Shown here: positions 28,670 through 37,827 of the stretch, piece by piece
Layout: the number at the start of each line of letters is the position of its first letter
Position numbering within the stretch: the first letter of the stretch is position 1
Assembly: GCF_030580655.1 (NCBI RefSeq)
Contig: NZ_JAUQTB010000002.1
Coordinates: forward strand, 310,001 to 374,000
DNA length: 64,000 nt
Source: Paenibacillus lacisoli
Lineage (GTDB): Bacteria; Bacillota; Bacilli; Paenibacillales; Paenibacillaceae
Reading direction: 5' to 3'
Translations under genes and position numbers: made by a program
Notes under the pieces: model-generated
Told to the model about the DNA's origin: nothing
The model's input: the letters and a program-made list of their open reading frames with translations, nothing else
Databases searched by the model: none

Positions 28670-29212
28670 TTACAGTTCTTCGACCACAATATTACTGTTT
28701 GTATACACGCAGATTTCAGAAGCAACCTGTAGCGCTTCACGAGCCATGTCGCCAGCTTCCAGACCGGAAGCATGACGTTTGAGAGCACGTCCAGCCGCCA
28801 GGGCAAAATTCCCCCCGGAACCGATCGCAAGGACATCGTCGTCAGGTTCAATGATTTCACCGCCGCCCGAAATCAGCAGCATCCCGGATTTGTCCATAAC
28901 GATCATCAGGGCCTCGAGCTTACGCAGTACACGATCCTGGCGCCAATCCTTTGCCAGCTCCACCGCAGCACGCTGCAGGTTTCCGTGATGCTCCTCCAGC
29001 TTGCCTTCGAATTTCTCGAACAGGGTAATCGCATCCGCAACGGAACCGGCAAAGCCTGCAACCACTTGTCCACGGTACAGTCTTCTTACCTTCTTGGCGG
29101 TATTCTTCATCACTACGCTGTTACCGAAGGTTACCTGACCGTCACCGGCGATCGCTGCCTTACCATTGTGACGGACAGCACAGATCGTTGTCGCATGAAA
29201 ACTCATATCCAT
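28670..29212 (-). CDS. hslV: HslV (ClpQ) peptidase subunit
   Basis: This roughly 180-residue proteasome-beta-like peptidase forms a double hexamer with HslU. Near the N-terminus [20 protein letters not shown] aligns with the catalytic region; the first Thr of TTI lines up with Thr1 of E. coli HslV, whereas Bacillus ClpQ is reported to use an N-terminal Ser. Of three close in-frame ATGs (29218, 29212, 29206) the second has GGAGG seven bases upstream. The gene lies 20 bases after trmFO with no xerC/codV between. Confidence 0.95.
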   Translation of the reverse strand: MDMSFHATTICAVRHNGKAAIAGDGQVTFGNSVVMKNTAKKVRRLYRGQVVAGFAGSVADAITLFEKFEGKLEEHHGNLQRAAVELAKDWRQDRVLRKLEALMIVMDKSGMLLISGGGEIIEPDDDVLAIGSGGNFALAAGRALKRHASGLEAGDMAREALQVASEICVYTNSNIVVEEL

Positions 29213-29238
29213 GACCATTCCTCCTCATCCCTACCACG

Positions 29239-30582
29239 TTATGACTTGGCTTCCACCTGCATGACATCTTTATCCGTAATGTAGCCCCGCAGATTGTCCA
29301 ATGCCCGCTGTGCCAATGCCTCATTTTTTTCCTTTTTGTTGCGAATTTTCTGAGCAAGCTTCGGAAGAAGCCCGAAGTTCGCGTTCATCGGCTGAAAATG
29401 CTTGAAATCGGCTGTAGTAATATAGTGGGCCATGCTGCCCAGCGTACAATCTTCAGGGAAAACCAGCAGTTCCTCTCCCAATGCCGCTCTCGCCGCATTA
29501 ATGCCTGCAATGAGGCCGGAGGCGGCAGATTCTACATAACCTTCAACCCCTGTCATCTGACCGGCAAAAAACAGGTTTTCGCGGCCTTTGAACTGGTAGG
29601 TCGGCTGAAGCAGCTTCGGTGAGTTAATAAACGTATTGCGGTGCATAACACCAAAACGTACGAACTCCGCGTTCTCCAGCCCAGGAATCAGCGAGAATAC
29701 CCTTTTCTGTTCTCCCCACTTCAGATGTGTCTGGAAACCTACGAGATTGTATAGTGTACCCGCTGCATTATCCTGGCGAAGCTGAACAACCGCATAAGGC
29801 AGTTCGCCAGTATGAGGATTTACTAATCCGACCGGTTTCATCGGCCCGAATAAGGCCGTCTGCTTGCCTCGCTTCATCATGACCTCGATCGGCATGCAGC
29901 CCTCAAAATAAATTTCCTTCTCGAAATCTTTGAGCTGGGCAACTTCAGCAGAAATCAGCGCATCGTAGAAGGTATTAAATTCTTCTTCATTCATTGGACA
30001 GTTCAAATAAGCCGCTTCGCCTTTGTCATAACGGGAAGCAAGATACACTTTGCTCATGTCAATGGAGTCCTTCTCTACAATCGGTGCTGCCGCATCATAG
30101 AAATAAAAATACTCCTCACCCATTAATTCTTTAATCTGCGCCGATAATGCAGGGGATGTAAGCGGGCCGGTTGCTATCACAACAATGCCGTCCTGCGGAA
30201 TCTCCTGGATCTCTTCATTCACCACCTCAATAAGCGGATGGTTATGCAGCGTGCTGGTGATCTCACCGGAGAACCCATCCCGGTCTACGGCCAGTGCGCC
30301 GCCTGCAGGTACCGCATGCTTATCGGCAGAAGACAGCACCAGCGAATTCAGCATTCGCATCTCTTCCTTCAACACACCGACAGCATTGGTCAAACCGTTG
30401 GCGCGAAGCGAGTTACTGCATACAAGCTCCGCAAATTTATCCGTATGGTGAGCCGGCGTTTTGACAACCGGCCGCATTTCATATAATTTCACAGGCACAC
30501 CGCGGCTGGCGATTTGCCAGGCAGCTTCGGTGCCGGCCAAGCCGGCACCAATTACGGTGACCTTCTGTATTTCTTGTGTCAA
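29239..30582 (-). CDS. trmFO: TrmFO, folate-dependent tRNA U54 methyltransferase
   Basis: This 447-residue flavoprotein uses methylene-tetrahydrofolate and FAD to make m5U54 in tRNA, the Gram-positive alternative to TrmA. The N-terminal dinucleotide-binding motif is [12 protein letters not shown]; the family segments CSNSLRAN and [19 protein letters not shown] are also present. It lies 18 bases after topA. Confidence 0.96.
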   Translation of the reverse strand: MTQEIQKVTVIGAGLAGTEAAWQIASRGVPVKLYEMRPVVKTPAHHTDKFAELVCSNSLRANGLTNAVGVLKEEMRMLNSLVLSSADKHAVPAGGALAVDRDGFSGEITSTLHNHPLIEVVNEEIQEIPQDGIVVIATGPLTSPALSAQIKELMGEEYFYFYDAAAPIVEKDSIDMSKVYLASRYDKGEAAYLNCPMNEEEFNTFYDALISAEVAQLKDFEKEIYFEGCMPIEVMMKRGKQTALFGPMKPVGLVNPHTGELPYAVVQLRQDNAAGTLYNLVGFQTHLKWGEQKRVFSLIPGLENAEFVRFGVMHRNTFINSPKLLQPTYQFKGRENLFFAGQMTGVEGYVESAASGLIAGINAARAALGEELLVFPEDCTLGSMAHYITTADFKHFQPMNANFGLLPKLAQKIRNKKEKNEALAQRALDNLRGYITDKDVMQVEAKS

Positions 30583-30600
30583 GGTTAATTCCTCCAGTAC

Positions 30601-32712
30601 TTATTCTCCTGCTGTATCCAGAGCGTCGTCCTGATCCTCCAGCATTTCTGTGTGATCACAGGATGTACACTGCAGTTTAGTGCCCTGTTTGGTCCGTTTT
30701 TCGACCATCAATGAACTGCAGTTCGGACACGGCTTCGGTGACGGTTTATCCCAGGATACATAATCACATTCTGGATAACGGTCACAGCCGTAGAACACTC
30801 TGCCTTTTTTGCTGCGGCGTTCCACCACATGTCCTTCTTTACATTTGGGGCAGGTTACGCCTGTATCCTTAATGATCGGCTTCGTATTGCGGCAGTCTGG
30901 GAAGCCGGAGCAGGCCAGGAATTTACCAAAGCGTCCCAGCTTGTAGACCATCGGTTTTCCGCACTTCTCGCATACCTCATCCGAAACTTCATCTTCAATC
31001 TCAATTTCCTTCATTTCCTCTTCAGCAACCTCCAGGCGCTTCTCGAAGGAGGAATAGAAATCATTCAGTACCTTAACCCAGTCCTCTGTACCTTCCTCAA
31101 CATGGTCCAGGTCTTCCTCCATATTGGCGGTAAACTCCACATTCAGGATCTCCGGGAAAAATTGTTCCATCTGCTCGATAACCAGTTCTCCGAGCTCCGT
31201 AGGCATAAATTTCTTCTCTTCAATCGCCACGTAACCGCGCTTCTGGATCGTTTCCAGCGTAGGCGCAAAGGTACTTGGGCGGCCGATCCCCAGTTCCTCG
31301 AGCGTTTTGACCAGACGGGCCTCTGTGTAACGAGGCGGAGGCTGTGTGAAGTGCTGCTTGGGTTCGATATCTTCTTTCGTCAGCGTATCCCCCGGCTGCA
31401 GCGGCGGCAACAGCTTATCTTCTTCAGTTGTACCGTCATCGTTTCCTTCCACATAGACCTTCATAAAGCCTGCAAAACGCACTTTGGACCCCGCTGCACG
31501 GAAAATAGCCGGACCTGAAGCAATGTCGACCGACAGCGTATCCATTATGGCTGATGACATCTGGCTTGCCATAAAGCGTTCCCATATCAGCTTGTATAGT
31601 CTGAACTGATCCCGGCTCATGAAAGCTTTCACCGAGTCCGGATCCCTCAGAGCAGAGGTAGGACGAATGGCTTCGTGAGCATCCTGAGCATTTGCTGCTT
31701 TTTTGGAATATTGACGGGGAGTCTCGGGCGCATACTCTTTCCCATACTTCTCCAGAATCAATTCTTTGGCTTCCTCCTGTGCAGAAGCCGCAATCCGGGT
31801 GGAGTCGGTACGCATATAGGTGATCAGACCGACGGTGCCCTCTTTGCCAAGATCAACGCCCTCATACAGCTGCTGGGCCACCGACATGGTCTTGGCAGCA
31901 CGAAAGTTCAGCTTGCGTGCGGCCTCCTGCTGGAGCGAGCTTGTTGTAAAAGGCGGGGAAGGATTCCGGAGACGTTCCTTTTCTTTGACTTCCTTCACCA
32001 CGAAGGAGTTGTCTTCAATAGCAGCCAGCACTTCATGAACATCGTTCTCACTGGACAGCTCCTTCTTGTCCCCATGAATCTTATGGAATTTAGCCTCAAA
32101 ATGGCTATTCTTGATACCTAGACGAGCTGTAATGCTCCAATACTCTTCCGGCTTGAATTCGCTGATCTCGTTCTCGCGGTCCAGAATGATCTTGACTGCG
32201 ACCGATTGAACACGGCCTGCGGACAGCCCCTTTTTAACCTTCTTCCACAGCAGCGGACTGATTTTGTAACCAACCAAACGGTCCAGAATCCGGCGTGCCT
32301 GCTGGGCATTGACCAGATCCATATTGATTTTGCGCGGTGTCTTAAATGCATCCTTGACGGCCTGCTTCGTAATTTCGTTGAACACCACACGGCAGCTTTC
32401 GGTGTTGGGGTCGAGATCCAGAGCGTGGGCCAAATGCCACGCAATCGCTTCCCCTTCACGGTCCGGGTCAGCCGCAAGATAGATTTTTTTCACCTTCTTG
32501 CTCGCATCTTTAAGTTCTTTCAGGACAGAACCCTTACCGCGGATCGTAATATATTTTGGATTGAATTCGTTTTCCACTTCAACCCCAATTTGACTCTTGG
32601 GCAGATCACGAATGTGACCCATCGAGGCTTTTACGATAAATTTGCTGCCCAAGTACTTGCCTATTGTCTTCGCCTTGGAGGGTGATTCGACAATAACCAG
32701 AGTATCCGCCAT
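30601..32712 (-). CDS. topA: TopA, DNA topoisomerase I
   Basis: This 703-residue type IA topoisomerase relaxes negative supercoils. The Toprim domain has [12 protein letters not shown] and ADPDREGEA (about 80-89). The catalytic Tyr299 lies in [12 protein letters not shown]. At the C-terminus are three Cys4 zinc ribbons (starting CEKCGKP, CPKCKEG and CPNCSSL). GGAGGAAGAACC precedes the ATG. Length matches B. subtilis TopA (691). Confidence 0.97.
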   Translation of the reverse strand: MADTLVIVESPSKAKTIGKYLGSKFIVKASMGHIRDLPKSQIGVEVENEFNPKYITIRGKGSVLKELKDASKKVKKIYLAADPDREGEAIAWHLAHALDLDPNTESCRVVFNEITKQAVKDAFKTPRKINMDLVNAQQARRILDRLVGYKISPLLWKKVKKGLSAGRVQSVAVKIILDRENEISEFKPEEYWSITARLGIKNSHFEAKFHKIHGDKKELSSENDVHEVLAAIEDNSFVVKEVKEKERLRNPSPPFTTSSLQQEAARKLNFRAAKTMSVAQQLYEGVDLGKEGTVGLITYMRTDSTRIAASAQEEAKELILEKYGKEYAPETPRQYSKKAANAQDAHEAIRPTSALRDPDSVKAFMSRDQFRLYKLIWERFMASQMSSAIMDTLSVDIASGPAIFRAAGSKVRFAGFMKVYVEGNDDGTTEEDKLLPPLQPGDTLTKEDIEPKQHFTQPPPRYTEARLVKTLEELGIGRPSTFAPTLETIQKRGYVAIEEKKFMPTELGELVIEQMEQFFPEILNVEFTANMEEDLDHVEEGTEDWVKVLNDFYSSFEKRLEVAEEEMKEIEIEDEVSDEVCEKCGKPMVYKLGRFGKFLACSGFPDCRNTKPIIKDTGVTCPKCKEGHVVERRSKKGRVFYGCDRYPECDYVSWDKPSPKPCPNCSSLMVEKRTKQGTKLQCTSCDHTEMLEDQDDALDTAGE

Positions 32713-32795
32713 AGGTTCTTCCTCCTCTCCGTCTTTAACTGCGTCATCTATTAGATAAACTCCTGATTTGGAAGTTCATTCTCAGAATTGCTTCA

Positions 32796-33914
32796 TTAGA
32801 TAAGTTCATATTTTGCTCCTGGAAGCTGAGCGATCTGTTTTTTTATGATTAAAGATAACAGAACTGAATGTAAAAGTCCAAAATGCCATCCAGTAGCCTC
32901 CAGCAGCTCATCGAGCAGCAAAGGGCCCTGTTCAAGCAAATTATGGATCTTCCTTTCTTCTGAACCCAGCCCTTCTTCGTTTCTTCCACTCTCAACCTGT
33001 GAAAGGGAACGTTTCCTATTGTAATGACATTCAGGCGTATTTTGCAACCATGCCACATATTCTTCAAGGATATCCTCAATGTTTGTTACCGTTTTGGCTC
33101 CCTGCTTGATGAGGTTGAGACAACCTTGGCTTTTGGGAGATGTAATGGGGCCTGGCACGGCAAACACATCACGGCCGCTCTCCAAGGCAGCATCTGCTGT
33201 AATCAGCGAGCCGCTGCGGAGATCTGCCTCAACGACGACTGTACCTTTGGATAACCCTGCAATAATACGGTTGCGCAGGGGAAACAATCCCGGATGCGGT
33301 TTCGTGCCCAGCGGATACTCGGTCACAATTAAACCCTCTTCGGCAATCCGGTGATACAGACCTGTATGTTCCGGAGGATAAATCCTGTCCAAGCCGGTTC
33401 CGAGCACAGCGATAGTCTGCCCATGATGCTCAAGAGCTGCCTGATGACATACACTGTCAATGCCTCTAGCCATTCCGCTGACGACGGTGATGCCCGCTCT
33501 GCTCAATCCCTCCGCCAGCATCTCCCCTACCTTGCGCCCGTAAGCGGTAGGAACCCTTGTCCCTACCATAGCCACAGATAAGCTGTGCAGCAGTTCTGCC
33601 TTTCCTTTGAGGTACAGCACCCAAGGGGGCTCAACCGTTTCCTTCATTAAATAGGGATAATCATCATCAAGCGCGGTGACATAGGAAATGCCTCCTTGCT
33701 GGAGAAGACTGGCACGCTCTTCAATCCAATTATGGTTCAACTTCAAAGCTGTCTCTCTGGCCTTATGGGCAGGAAGCCCGAGCCGTATCCATTCCTCTGC
33801 CGTAAGATCTGCGCAATCCTGCCAGCGGTATCCCGCCTGCTGATAGCGGCGTATCGTCTTCTTGCCGATTCCTTCCATTTCATGCAGTCCTAACAATGCC
33901 AGTCGTTCTTCCAT
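32796..33914 (-). CDS. dprA: DprA DNA-processing protein
   Basis: This roughly 372-residue protein loads RecA on incoming single strands during natural transformation. An N-terminal SAM-like region precedes the Rossmann-type core with VAMVGTRVPTAYGRKVGEML, VVSGMARGIDSVCH, LGTGLDRIYPPEH and FPLRNRIIAGLS. A C-terminal winged-helix (about 310-370) is absent from the shorter B. subtilis protein (297). GGAGG lies eight bases before the ATG at 33914; longer in-frame starts lack homology. Confidence 0.94.
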   Translation of the reverse strand: MEERLALLGLHEMEGIGKKTIRRYQQAGYRWQDCADLTAEEWIRLGLPAHKARETALKLNHNWIEERASLLQQGGISYVTALDDDYPYLMKETVEPPWVLYLKGKAELLHSLSVAMVGTRVPTAYGRKVGEMLAEGLSRAGITVVSGMARGIDSVCHQAALEHHGQTIAVLGTGLDRIYPPEHTGLYHRIAEEGLIVTEYPLGTKPHPGLFPLRNRIIAGLSKGTVVVEADLRSGSLITADAALESGRDVFAVPGPITSPKSQGCLNLIKQGAKTVTNIEDILEEYVAWLQNTPECHYNRKRSLSQVESGRNEEGLGSEERKIHNLLEQGPLLLDELLEATGWHFGLLHSVLLSLIIKKQIAQLPGAKYELI

Positions 33915-34041
33915 TCTCTGATCCTCCATCATGGACGGAAGGTGACACCTTCCTCCTATTTTGTGGGAAACTCTTAAAATATGCAAGCGTTTACTCGCTA
34001 TCTATGTATTGTGCAGCCTTCCAGGTTGTCACGCTGTACAC

Positions 34042-34087
34042 AAAAAAAGCAACCTTTCCATTCCCGTTCGGGAACAAAAAGGTTGCT
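34042..34087 (-). terminator. Terminator after sucD
   Basis: Ten-pair stem AGCAACCTTT/AAAGGTTGCT around an inner TTCCCGTTCGGGAA hairpin, followed on the minus strand by a T7 run. It closes the sucCD unit and separates it from dprA. Confidence 0.9.
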
Positions 34088-34116
34088 TACCTTACTCATA
34101 GTATATATAAGACCGA

Positions 34117-35046
34117 TTAGTGTGTCGTGCACAAATTCAGAATACCGCGTTCTTCCAGCACACTCACCAGCGTAGAGCCCATTTCAGATGGCGTCGGCGC
34201 AACTTTAATACCGCACTCTTCAAGTTTTGCCATTTTCTCCTTGGCCGTTCCTTTACCGCCAGAAATAATGGCGCCGGCATGTCCCATACGTTTGCCTGGA
34301 GGCGCAGTCACACCACCGATAAAGCCTACAACCGGCTTCGTCATGTTGTCACGAATCCATTCAGCCGCTTCTTCCTCTGCCGTTCCACCGATCTCACCAA
34401 TCATAATCACGGCATGCGTTTGCGGATCCTCATTGAAGCGTTTCAGGATATCAATAAACTCAGAGCCCTTCACCGGGTCACCGCCGATACCAACCGCAGA
34501 GGATTGACCGATTCCGCGTGTGGTCAGCTGATGAACCGCTTCGTAGGTCAACGTTCCGCTGCGGGATACGACGCCGACATGACCAGGCAGATGAATGTAA
34601 CCCGGCATGATGCCGATTTTGCACTCACCCGGTGTAATAACGCCCGGACAGTTCGGTCCGATCAGTGTAGTCTGCTTGCCTTCCAGGTAACGGGCTACTT
34701 TGACCATATCAAGCACCGGAATGCCTTCCGTGATACAGATAACCAGTTCCATCTCGGCATCTATAGCTTCCAGGATAGAATCTGCCGCGAATGCAGGCGG
34801 TACATAAATAACACTTGCGGTTGCGCCGGTCGCTTCTTTGGCTTCCTGAACCGTGTTGTACACAGGCAGTTGAACCGTGCTTCCGTTCTCCAAAGCAATA
34901 TCTACGGTTGTGCCGCCTTTACCAGGCGAGGTGCCGCCCACCATTTGGGTTCCGTAATCCAATGCGCCTTTGGCATGGAAAAGAGCCGTTTTGCCCGTGA
35001 TCCCCTGGGTAATGACCTTTGTATTTTTATCAACCAAAATACTCAC
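34117..35046 (-). CDS. sucD: SucD, succinyl-CoA ligase alpha subunit
   Basis: This 309-residue subunit has the CoA-binding Rossmann fold ([30 protein letters not shown]) and the phosphorylated His in [17 protein letters not shown]. It performs substrate-level phosphorylation in the TCA cycle with SucC. GTG at 35046 gives the same N-terminus as B. subtilis SucD (MSxxxxKxTKV); AGGGG lies 11 bases upstream. A GTG three codons earlier is only two bases from it. Confidence 0.95.
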   Translation of the reverse strand: MSILVDKNTKVITQGITGKTALFHAKGALDYGTQMVGGTSPGKGGTTVDIALENGSTVQLPVYNTVQEAKEATGATASVIYVPPAFAADSILEAIDAEMELVICITEGIPVLDMVKVARYLEGKQTTLIGPNCPGVITPGECKIGIMPGYIHLPGHVGVVSRSGTLTYEAVHQLTTRGIGQSSAVGIGGDPVKGSEFIDILKRFNEDPQTHAVIMIGEIGGTAEEEAAEWIRDNMTKPVVGFIGGVTAPPGKRMGHAGAIISGGKGTAKEKMAKLEECGIKVAPTPSEMGSTLVSVLEERGILNLCTTH

Positions 35047-35092
35047 GTTCTTCACATCCCCTATTCATTAGTCAATGCTGAGGTTCACCAAG

Positions 35093-36253
35093 TTATTTCA
35101 CCAGGGCAACGATCTTCTGGGCACCATCTGCCATGGAATCGGCTGCAGTGATATTAAGTCCGGATTCCGCCAGAATCTGCTTGCCAAGATCAACATTTGT
35201 TCCTTCCAGCCTCACAACCAGCGGGCGGGTAAGCCCCAGCTGTTTCGCTGCTTCTACTACACCGTTGGCAATAATGTCACAGCGCATGATGCCGCCGAAA
35301 ATGTTGACGAAAATGCCTTCAACCTTCTCGTCCGACAAAATAATCTTAAACGCTTCTGTGACCTTCTCGGTCGTTGCACCGCCCCCTACGTCCAGGAAGT
35401 TGGCAGGGTCGCCGCCATAATATTTGATGATATCCATTGTTGCCATAGCCAGTCCGGCTCCGTTAACCATGCACCCGATGTTGCCATCCAGCGCTATGTA
35501 ACTGAGATCAAACTTGGATGCTTCGATTTCCTTCTCGTCTTCTTCATCCAGATCACGAAGTTCCAGAATGTCCTTGTGACGGAAGAGCGCATTGGAATCA
35601 AAATTCAGTTTGGCGTCCAGCGCCATTACCTTGCCGTCTCCAGTAACGACCAGCGGGTTGATCTCTGCAATAGAGCAGTCTTTCTCGATAAATGCGTTAT
35701 ACAACGAGAGCATAAACTGGACGGCTTTATTTACCAATTCATTAGGAATATTAATGCTGTAAGCCAATTTACGGGCTTGGAATACCTGCAGGCCGATAGC
35801 CGGATCGATGACTTCTTTGAAGATTTTCTCCGGAGTGGCTGCCGCTACCTCTTCGATCTCCGTGCCGCCCTCTTCGGACGCCATCAGAACAACGCGGCCT
35901 GTACCGCGGTCCACAACGAGCCCAATGTAATATTCTTTGAGAATATCGCAGCCTTCCTCAATCAACAGGCGTTTAACTTCCTTGCCTTCCGGGCCTGTCT
36001 GATGGGTAACAAGCACCTTGCCCAAAATTTCGGAAGCATAGCTACGTACTTCGTCCAAATTTTTGGCTACTTTAACCCCACCGGCCTTGCCGCGTCCACC
36101 AGCATGAATCTGGGCTTTGACGACGGTAACCGCAGTTCCGAGCGATTCGGCTGCTGCAACCGCTTCATCCACCGTGTAAGCAACCTTTCCGTTCGGAACG
36201 GCCACCCCATACTGCTTCAAAACTTCTTTTCCTTGATATTCATGGATATTCAT
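35093..36253 (-). CDS. sucC: SucC, succinyl-CoA ligase beta subunit
   Basis: This 386-residue ATP-grasp subunit begins [21 protein letters not shown]. It contains the nucleotide-binding [13 protein letters not shown], the metal site [19 protein letters not shown] and the C-terminal [14 protein letters not shown]. It forms a two-gene operon with sucD. GGAGG precedes the ATG. Confidence 0.97.
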   Translation of the reverse strand: MNIHEYQGKEVLKQYGVAVPNGKVAYTVDEAVAAAESLGTAVTVVKAQIHAGGRGKAGGVKVAKNLDEVRSYASEILGKVLVTHQTGPEGKEVKRLLIEEGCDILKEYYIGLVVDRGTGRVVLMASEEGGTEIEEVAAATPEKIFKEVIDPAIGLQVFQARKLAYSINIPNELVNKAVQFMLSLYNAFIEKDCSIAEINPLVVTGDGKVMALDAKLNFDSNALFRHKDILELRDLDEEDEKEIEASKFDLSYIALDGNIGCMVNGAGLAMATMDIIKYYGGDPANFLDVGGGATTEKVTEAFKIILSDEKVEGIFVNIFGGIMRCDIIANGVVEAAKQLGLTRPLVVRLEGTNVDLGKQILAESGLNITAADSMADGAQKIVALVK

Positions 36254-36334
36254 TCTTGAATCCTCCTATCAACATGACTGCAACAAGGCGGGTTCTCCTC
36301 AGGAAATAGACTTGCTCTTTATTAAACCCACATC

Positions 36335-36363
36335 ATTGTAACATGTTTTTAAAACGCTTTCCT
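36335..36363 (-). promoter_or_regulatory. sucCD promoter region with cre-like site
   Basis: The minus strand has an extended -10 (TGTTACAAT, 36335-36343). Just upstream AGGAAAGCGTTTTAAA resembles a CcpA catabolite-responsive element with two mismatches to the consensus. No good -35 was found. The placement, 80-110 bases before sucC, suits a regulated promoter. Confidence 0.4.
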
Positions 36364-36437
36364 TAATAAAAATGGCAGTAATACACAGCTTTTTGATATT
36401 GATATCATCCCGGATCGCGAATATTTGGATAAAAATG

Positions 36438-36477
36438 TAAAAAACCACCCTTCATATTGAATGGATGGTTTGTTGGC
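36438..36477 (-). terminator. Terminator after ohrR
   Basis: Stem AACCATCC/GGGTGGTT (one G-T pair) with a 12-base loop, followed on the minus strand by a T6 run, about 15 bases after the ohrR stop. Confidence 0.8.
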
Positions 36478-36492
36478 CGGTCAGCATATTTC

Positions 36493-36960
36493 TTATGCTT
36501 TGGCAGAAGATGTATTGCGCTCATGCACCAGCTGAAGCAGATCATTAAACTGTCCTAGCAGCTGCTGAAAATCCTGCTTGGATATGGAGGTTTCGTCCTG
36601 AAGCGCCTGAGGGATACATACTGCATTTTGCTGCAGTCCCTTCCCCTGATCGGTCAGTGAGATCATAACCTTACGTTCATCCTGGGAGGAACGCTCCCGG
36701 TTAATGAGACCTGCCGATTGCAGACGCTTGAGCAGCGGAGTCAGTGTACCCGAGTCCAGAAAAAGGGCTTCCCCAAGCTCCTTTACCGTGCAAACTTTTC
36801 TCTCCCACAGCACAAGCATGACGAGATATTGGGAATAAGTCAAACCAAGCTGCTCCAGATAAGGCTGATACATTTTGGTTATCTCTCTTGAGCAAGCATA
36901 TATGGTAAAGCAAAGCTGGTTCTCCAGCTTCAAAGATGGATATATTTCAGAGTTTGTCAT
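36493..36960 (-). CDS. ohrR: OhrR-type MarR repressor
   Basis: This 155-residue winged-helix MarR protein represses ohr until organic peroxides oxidise its sensor Cys. The N-terminal helix [20 protein letters not shown] holds the sensor at Cys17 (Cys15 of B. subtilis OhrR). The DNA-binding part includes [21 protein letters not shown] and [14 protein letters not shown]. Three more cysteines (23, 57, 115) are present; B. subtilis OhrR has a single one. It is divergent from ohr. Confidence 0.92.
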   Translation of the reverse strand: MTNSEIYPSLKLENQLCFTIYACSREITKMYQPYLEQLGLTYSQYLVMLVLWERKVCTVKELGEALFLDSGTLTPLLKRLQSAGLINRERSSQDERKVMISLTDQGKGLQQNAVCIPQALQDETSISKQDFQQLLGQFNDLLQLVHERNTSSAKA

Positions 36961-36984
36961 GTTGGTATCCTCGCTTTCTATCGT

Positions 36985-37016
36985 ATTTTATCACAATATA
37001 ATTTTGAAACAATATA
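36985..37016 (-). promoter_or_regulatory. ohrR promoter with repeated TATATTGT half-sites
   Basis: On the minus strand TTGTTT (37007-37012), a 16-base spacer and TAAAAT (36985-36990). Two direct TATATTGT copies (37009-37016 and 36993-37000) overlap it; they resemble halves of the OhrR operator, suggesting autoregulation. Confidence 0.45.
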
Positions 37017-37104
37017 GAAATACAGGATTTTAACGTTATGGCGGTGGTTTTGCTGCTTTTGCGGGGCTTTAACACAATAAATGATTAAAAAAATGCAAAT
37101 ACCC

Positions 37105-37154
37105 TTTACATTCAAATTAATTAATGTTAAATTAAATTGTGTAAAATACAATTT
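37105..37154 (+). promoter_or_regulatory. ohr promoter and OhrR operator
   Basis: TTTACA (37105-37110), a 17-base spacer and TAAATT (37128-37133) form a sigma-A promoter. Immediately downstream is an inverted repeat AAATTGT-N7-ACAATTT (37134-37154), similar in half-site to the B. subtilis ohrA operator and placed over the start site, as expected for repression. Confidence 0.55.
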
Positions 37155-37186
37155 ATAAAAACATAAATTAAAAGGTGGTAATTCAT

Positions 37187-37615
37187 ATGATGACAATTCA
37201 ACAGAAAATGTATGAGACAACGGTAAAAGCGGTAGGTGGACGTAACGGTTATATCGAATCCGCAAACCCTGAGATGCGTCTTGAAATCAGTACTCCTAAA
37301 GAAATGGGCGGCGCAGGCGGCGCAGGTACGAATCCCGAGCAGCTGTTCGCAGCCGGTTACTCCGCATGTTTTGACAGTGCCCTGAACATGGTGGCCCGTA
37401 TGCAGCGCATCAAACATGAAGGAACCGAAGTAACTGCCACCGTTCATTTTGGCAAAGTGGAAGACGGCGGGTTCGGCATCGGCGTGTCTATGGATGTTCT
37501 TGTTAAAGGCGTCGATCATGAGACAGCAGTTAAACTTGTTGAAGGTGCTCATCAGGCTTGTCCATATTCCCGCGCAACCCGCGGTAACATCCAGGTTGAC
37601 CTGAACGTTCTGTAA
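37187..37615 (+). CDS. ohr: Ohr, organic hydroperoxide reductase
   Basis: This 142-residue OsmC/Ohr-family peroxidase reduces fatty-acid and other organic hydroperoxides with lipoyl-type reductants (family knowledge). Catalytic Cys61 (SACFDSAL) and Cys125 (ACPYSRATRGN), Arg19 and Glu51 are all present. The ATG at 37187 has AAAGGTGG eight bases upstream. Divergent from ohrR with a shared operator region. Confidence 0.95.
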   Translation: MMTIQQKMYETTVKAVGGRNGYIESANPEMRLEISTPKEMGGAGGAGTNPEQLFAAGYSACFDSALNMVARMQRIKHEGTEVTATVHFGKVEDGGFGIGVSMDVLVKGVDHETAVKLVEGAHQACPYSRATRGNIQVDLNVL

Positions 37616-37641
37616 ATTCAGACGTTCGTTGATATAGATCC

Positions 37642-37677
37642 AGAAGACCCGCCTTCAGGCAGGTCTTCTTGTGCTTT
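37642..37677 (+). terminator. Terminator after ohr
   Basis: Stem AGAAGACC/GGTCTTCT with an inner GCC-TTCA-GGC, followed by TTGTGCTTT, 26 bases after the ohr stop. Confidence 0.75.
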
Positions 37678-37695
37678 ACACGCGTGTATGATCTA

Positions 37696-37725
37696 TTGAC
37701 TTCCTCAACCCATGAAATGTACAAT
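37696..37725 (+). promoter_or_regulatory. Promoter of the comM-like gene
   Basis: TTGACT (37696-37701), an 18-base spacer and TACAAT (37720-37725), about 100 bases before the ATG at 37828. It is a good vegetative sigma-A match; no operator was recognised. Confidence 0.6.
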
Positions 37726-37827
37726 ACGTTCTAAGATGATCTGTAAAAATCAGGAAGCACCTGTTCCCATCCGCATGTTTGGCTGCCGCTGAGCATGGAC
37801 TATTATGGTGAACGAGGTGTTTTTGTT

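Noticed and set aside
28670..29238. Search for a xerC/codV fragment between trmFO and hslV
   Set aside because: Only 20 bases separate the genes; there is no room for a remnant.
35075..36259. A 394-codon open frame on the plus strand, antisense to sucC (and a 343-codon one at 34120-35151 antisense to sucD)
   Set aside because: Both are mirror frames of well-conserved sucC/sucD, with Cys/Arg/Phe-rich nonsense composition, no SD and no recognisable domain.
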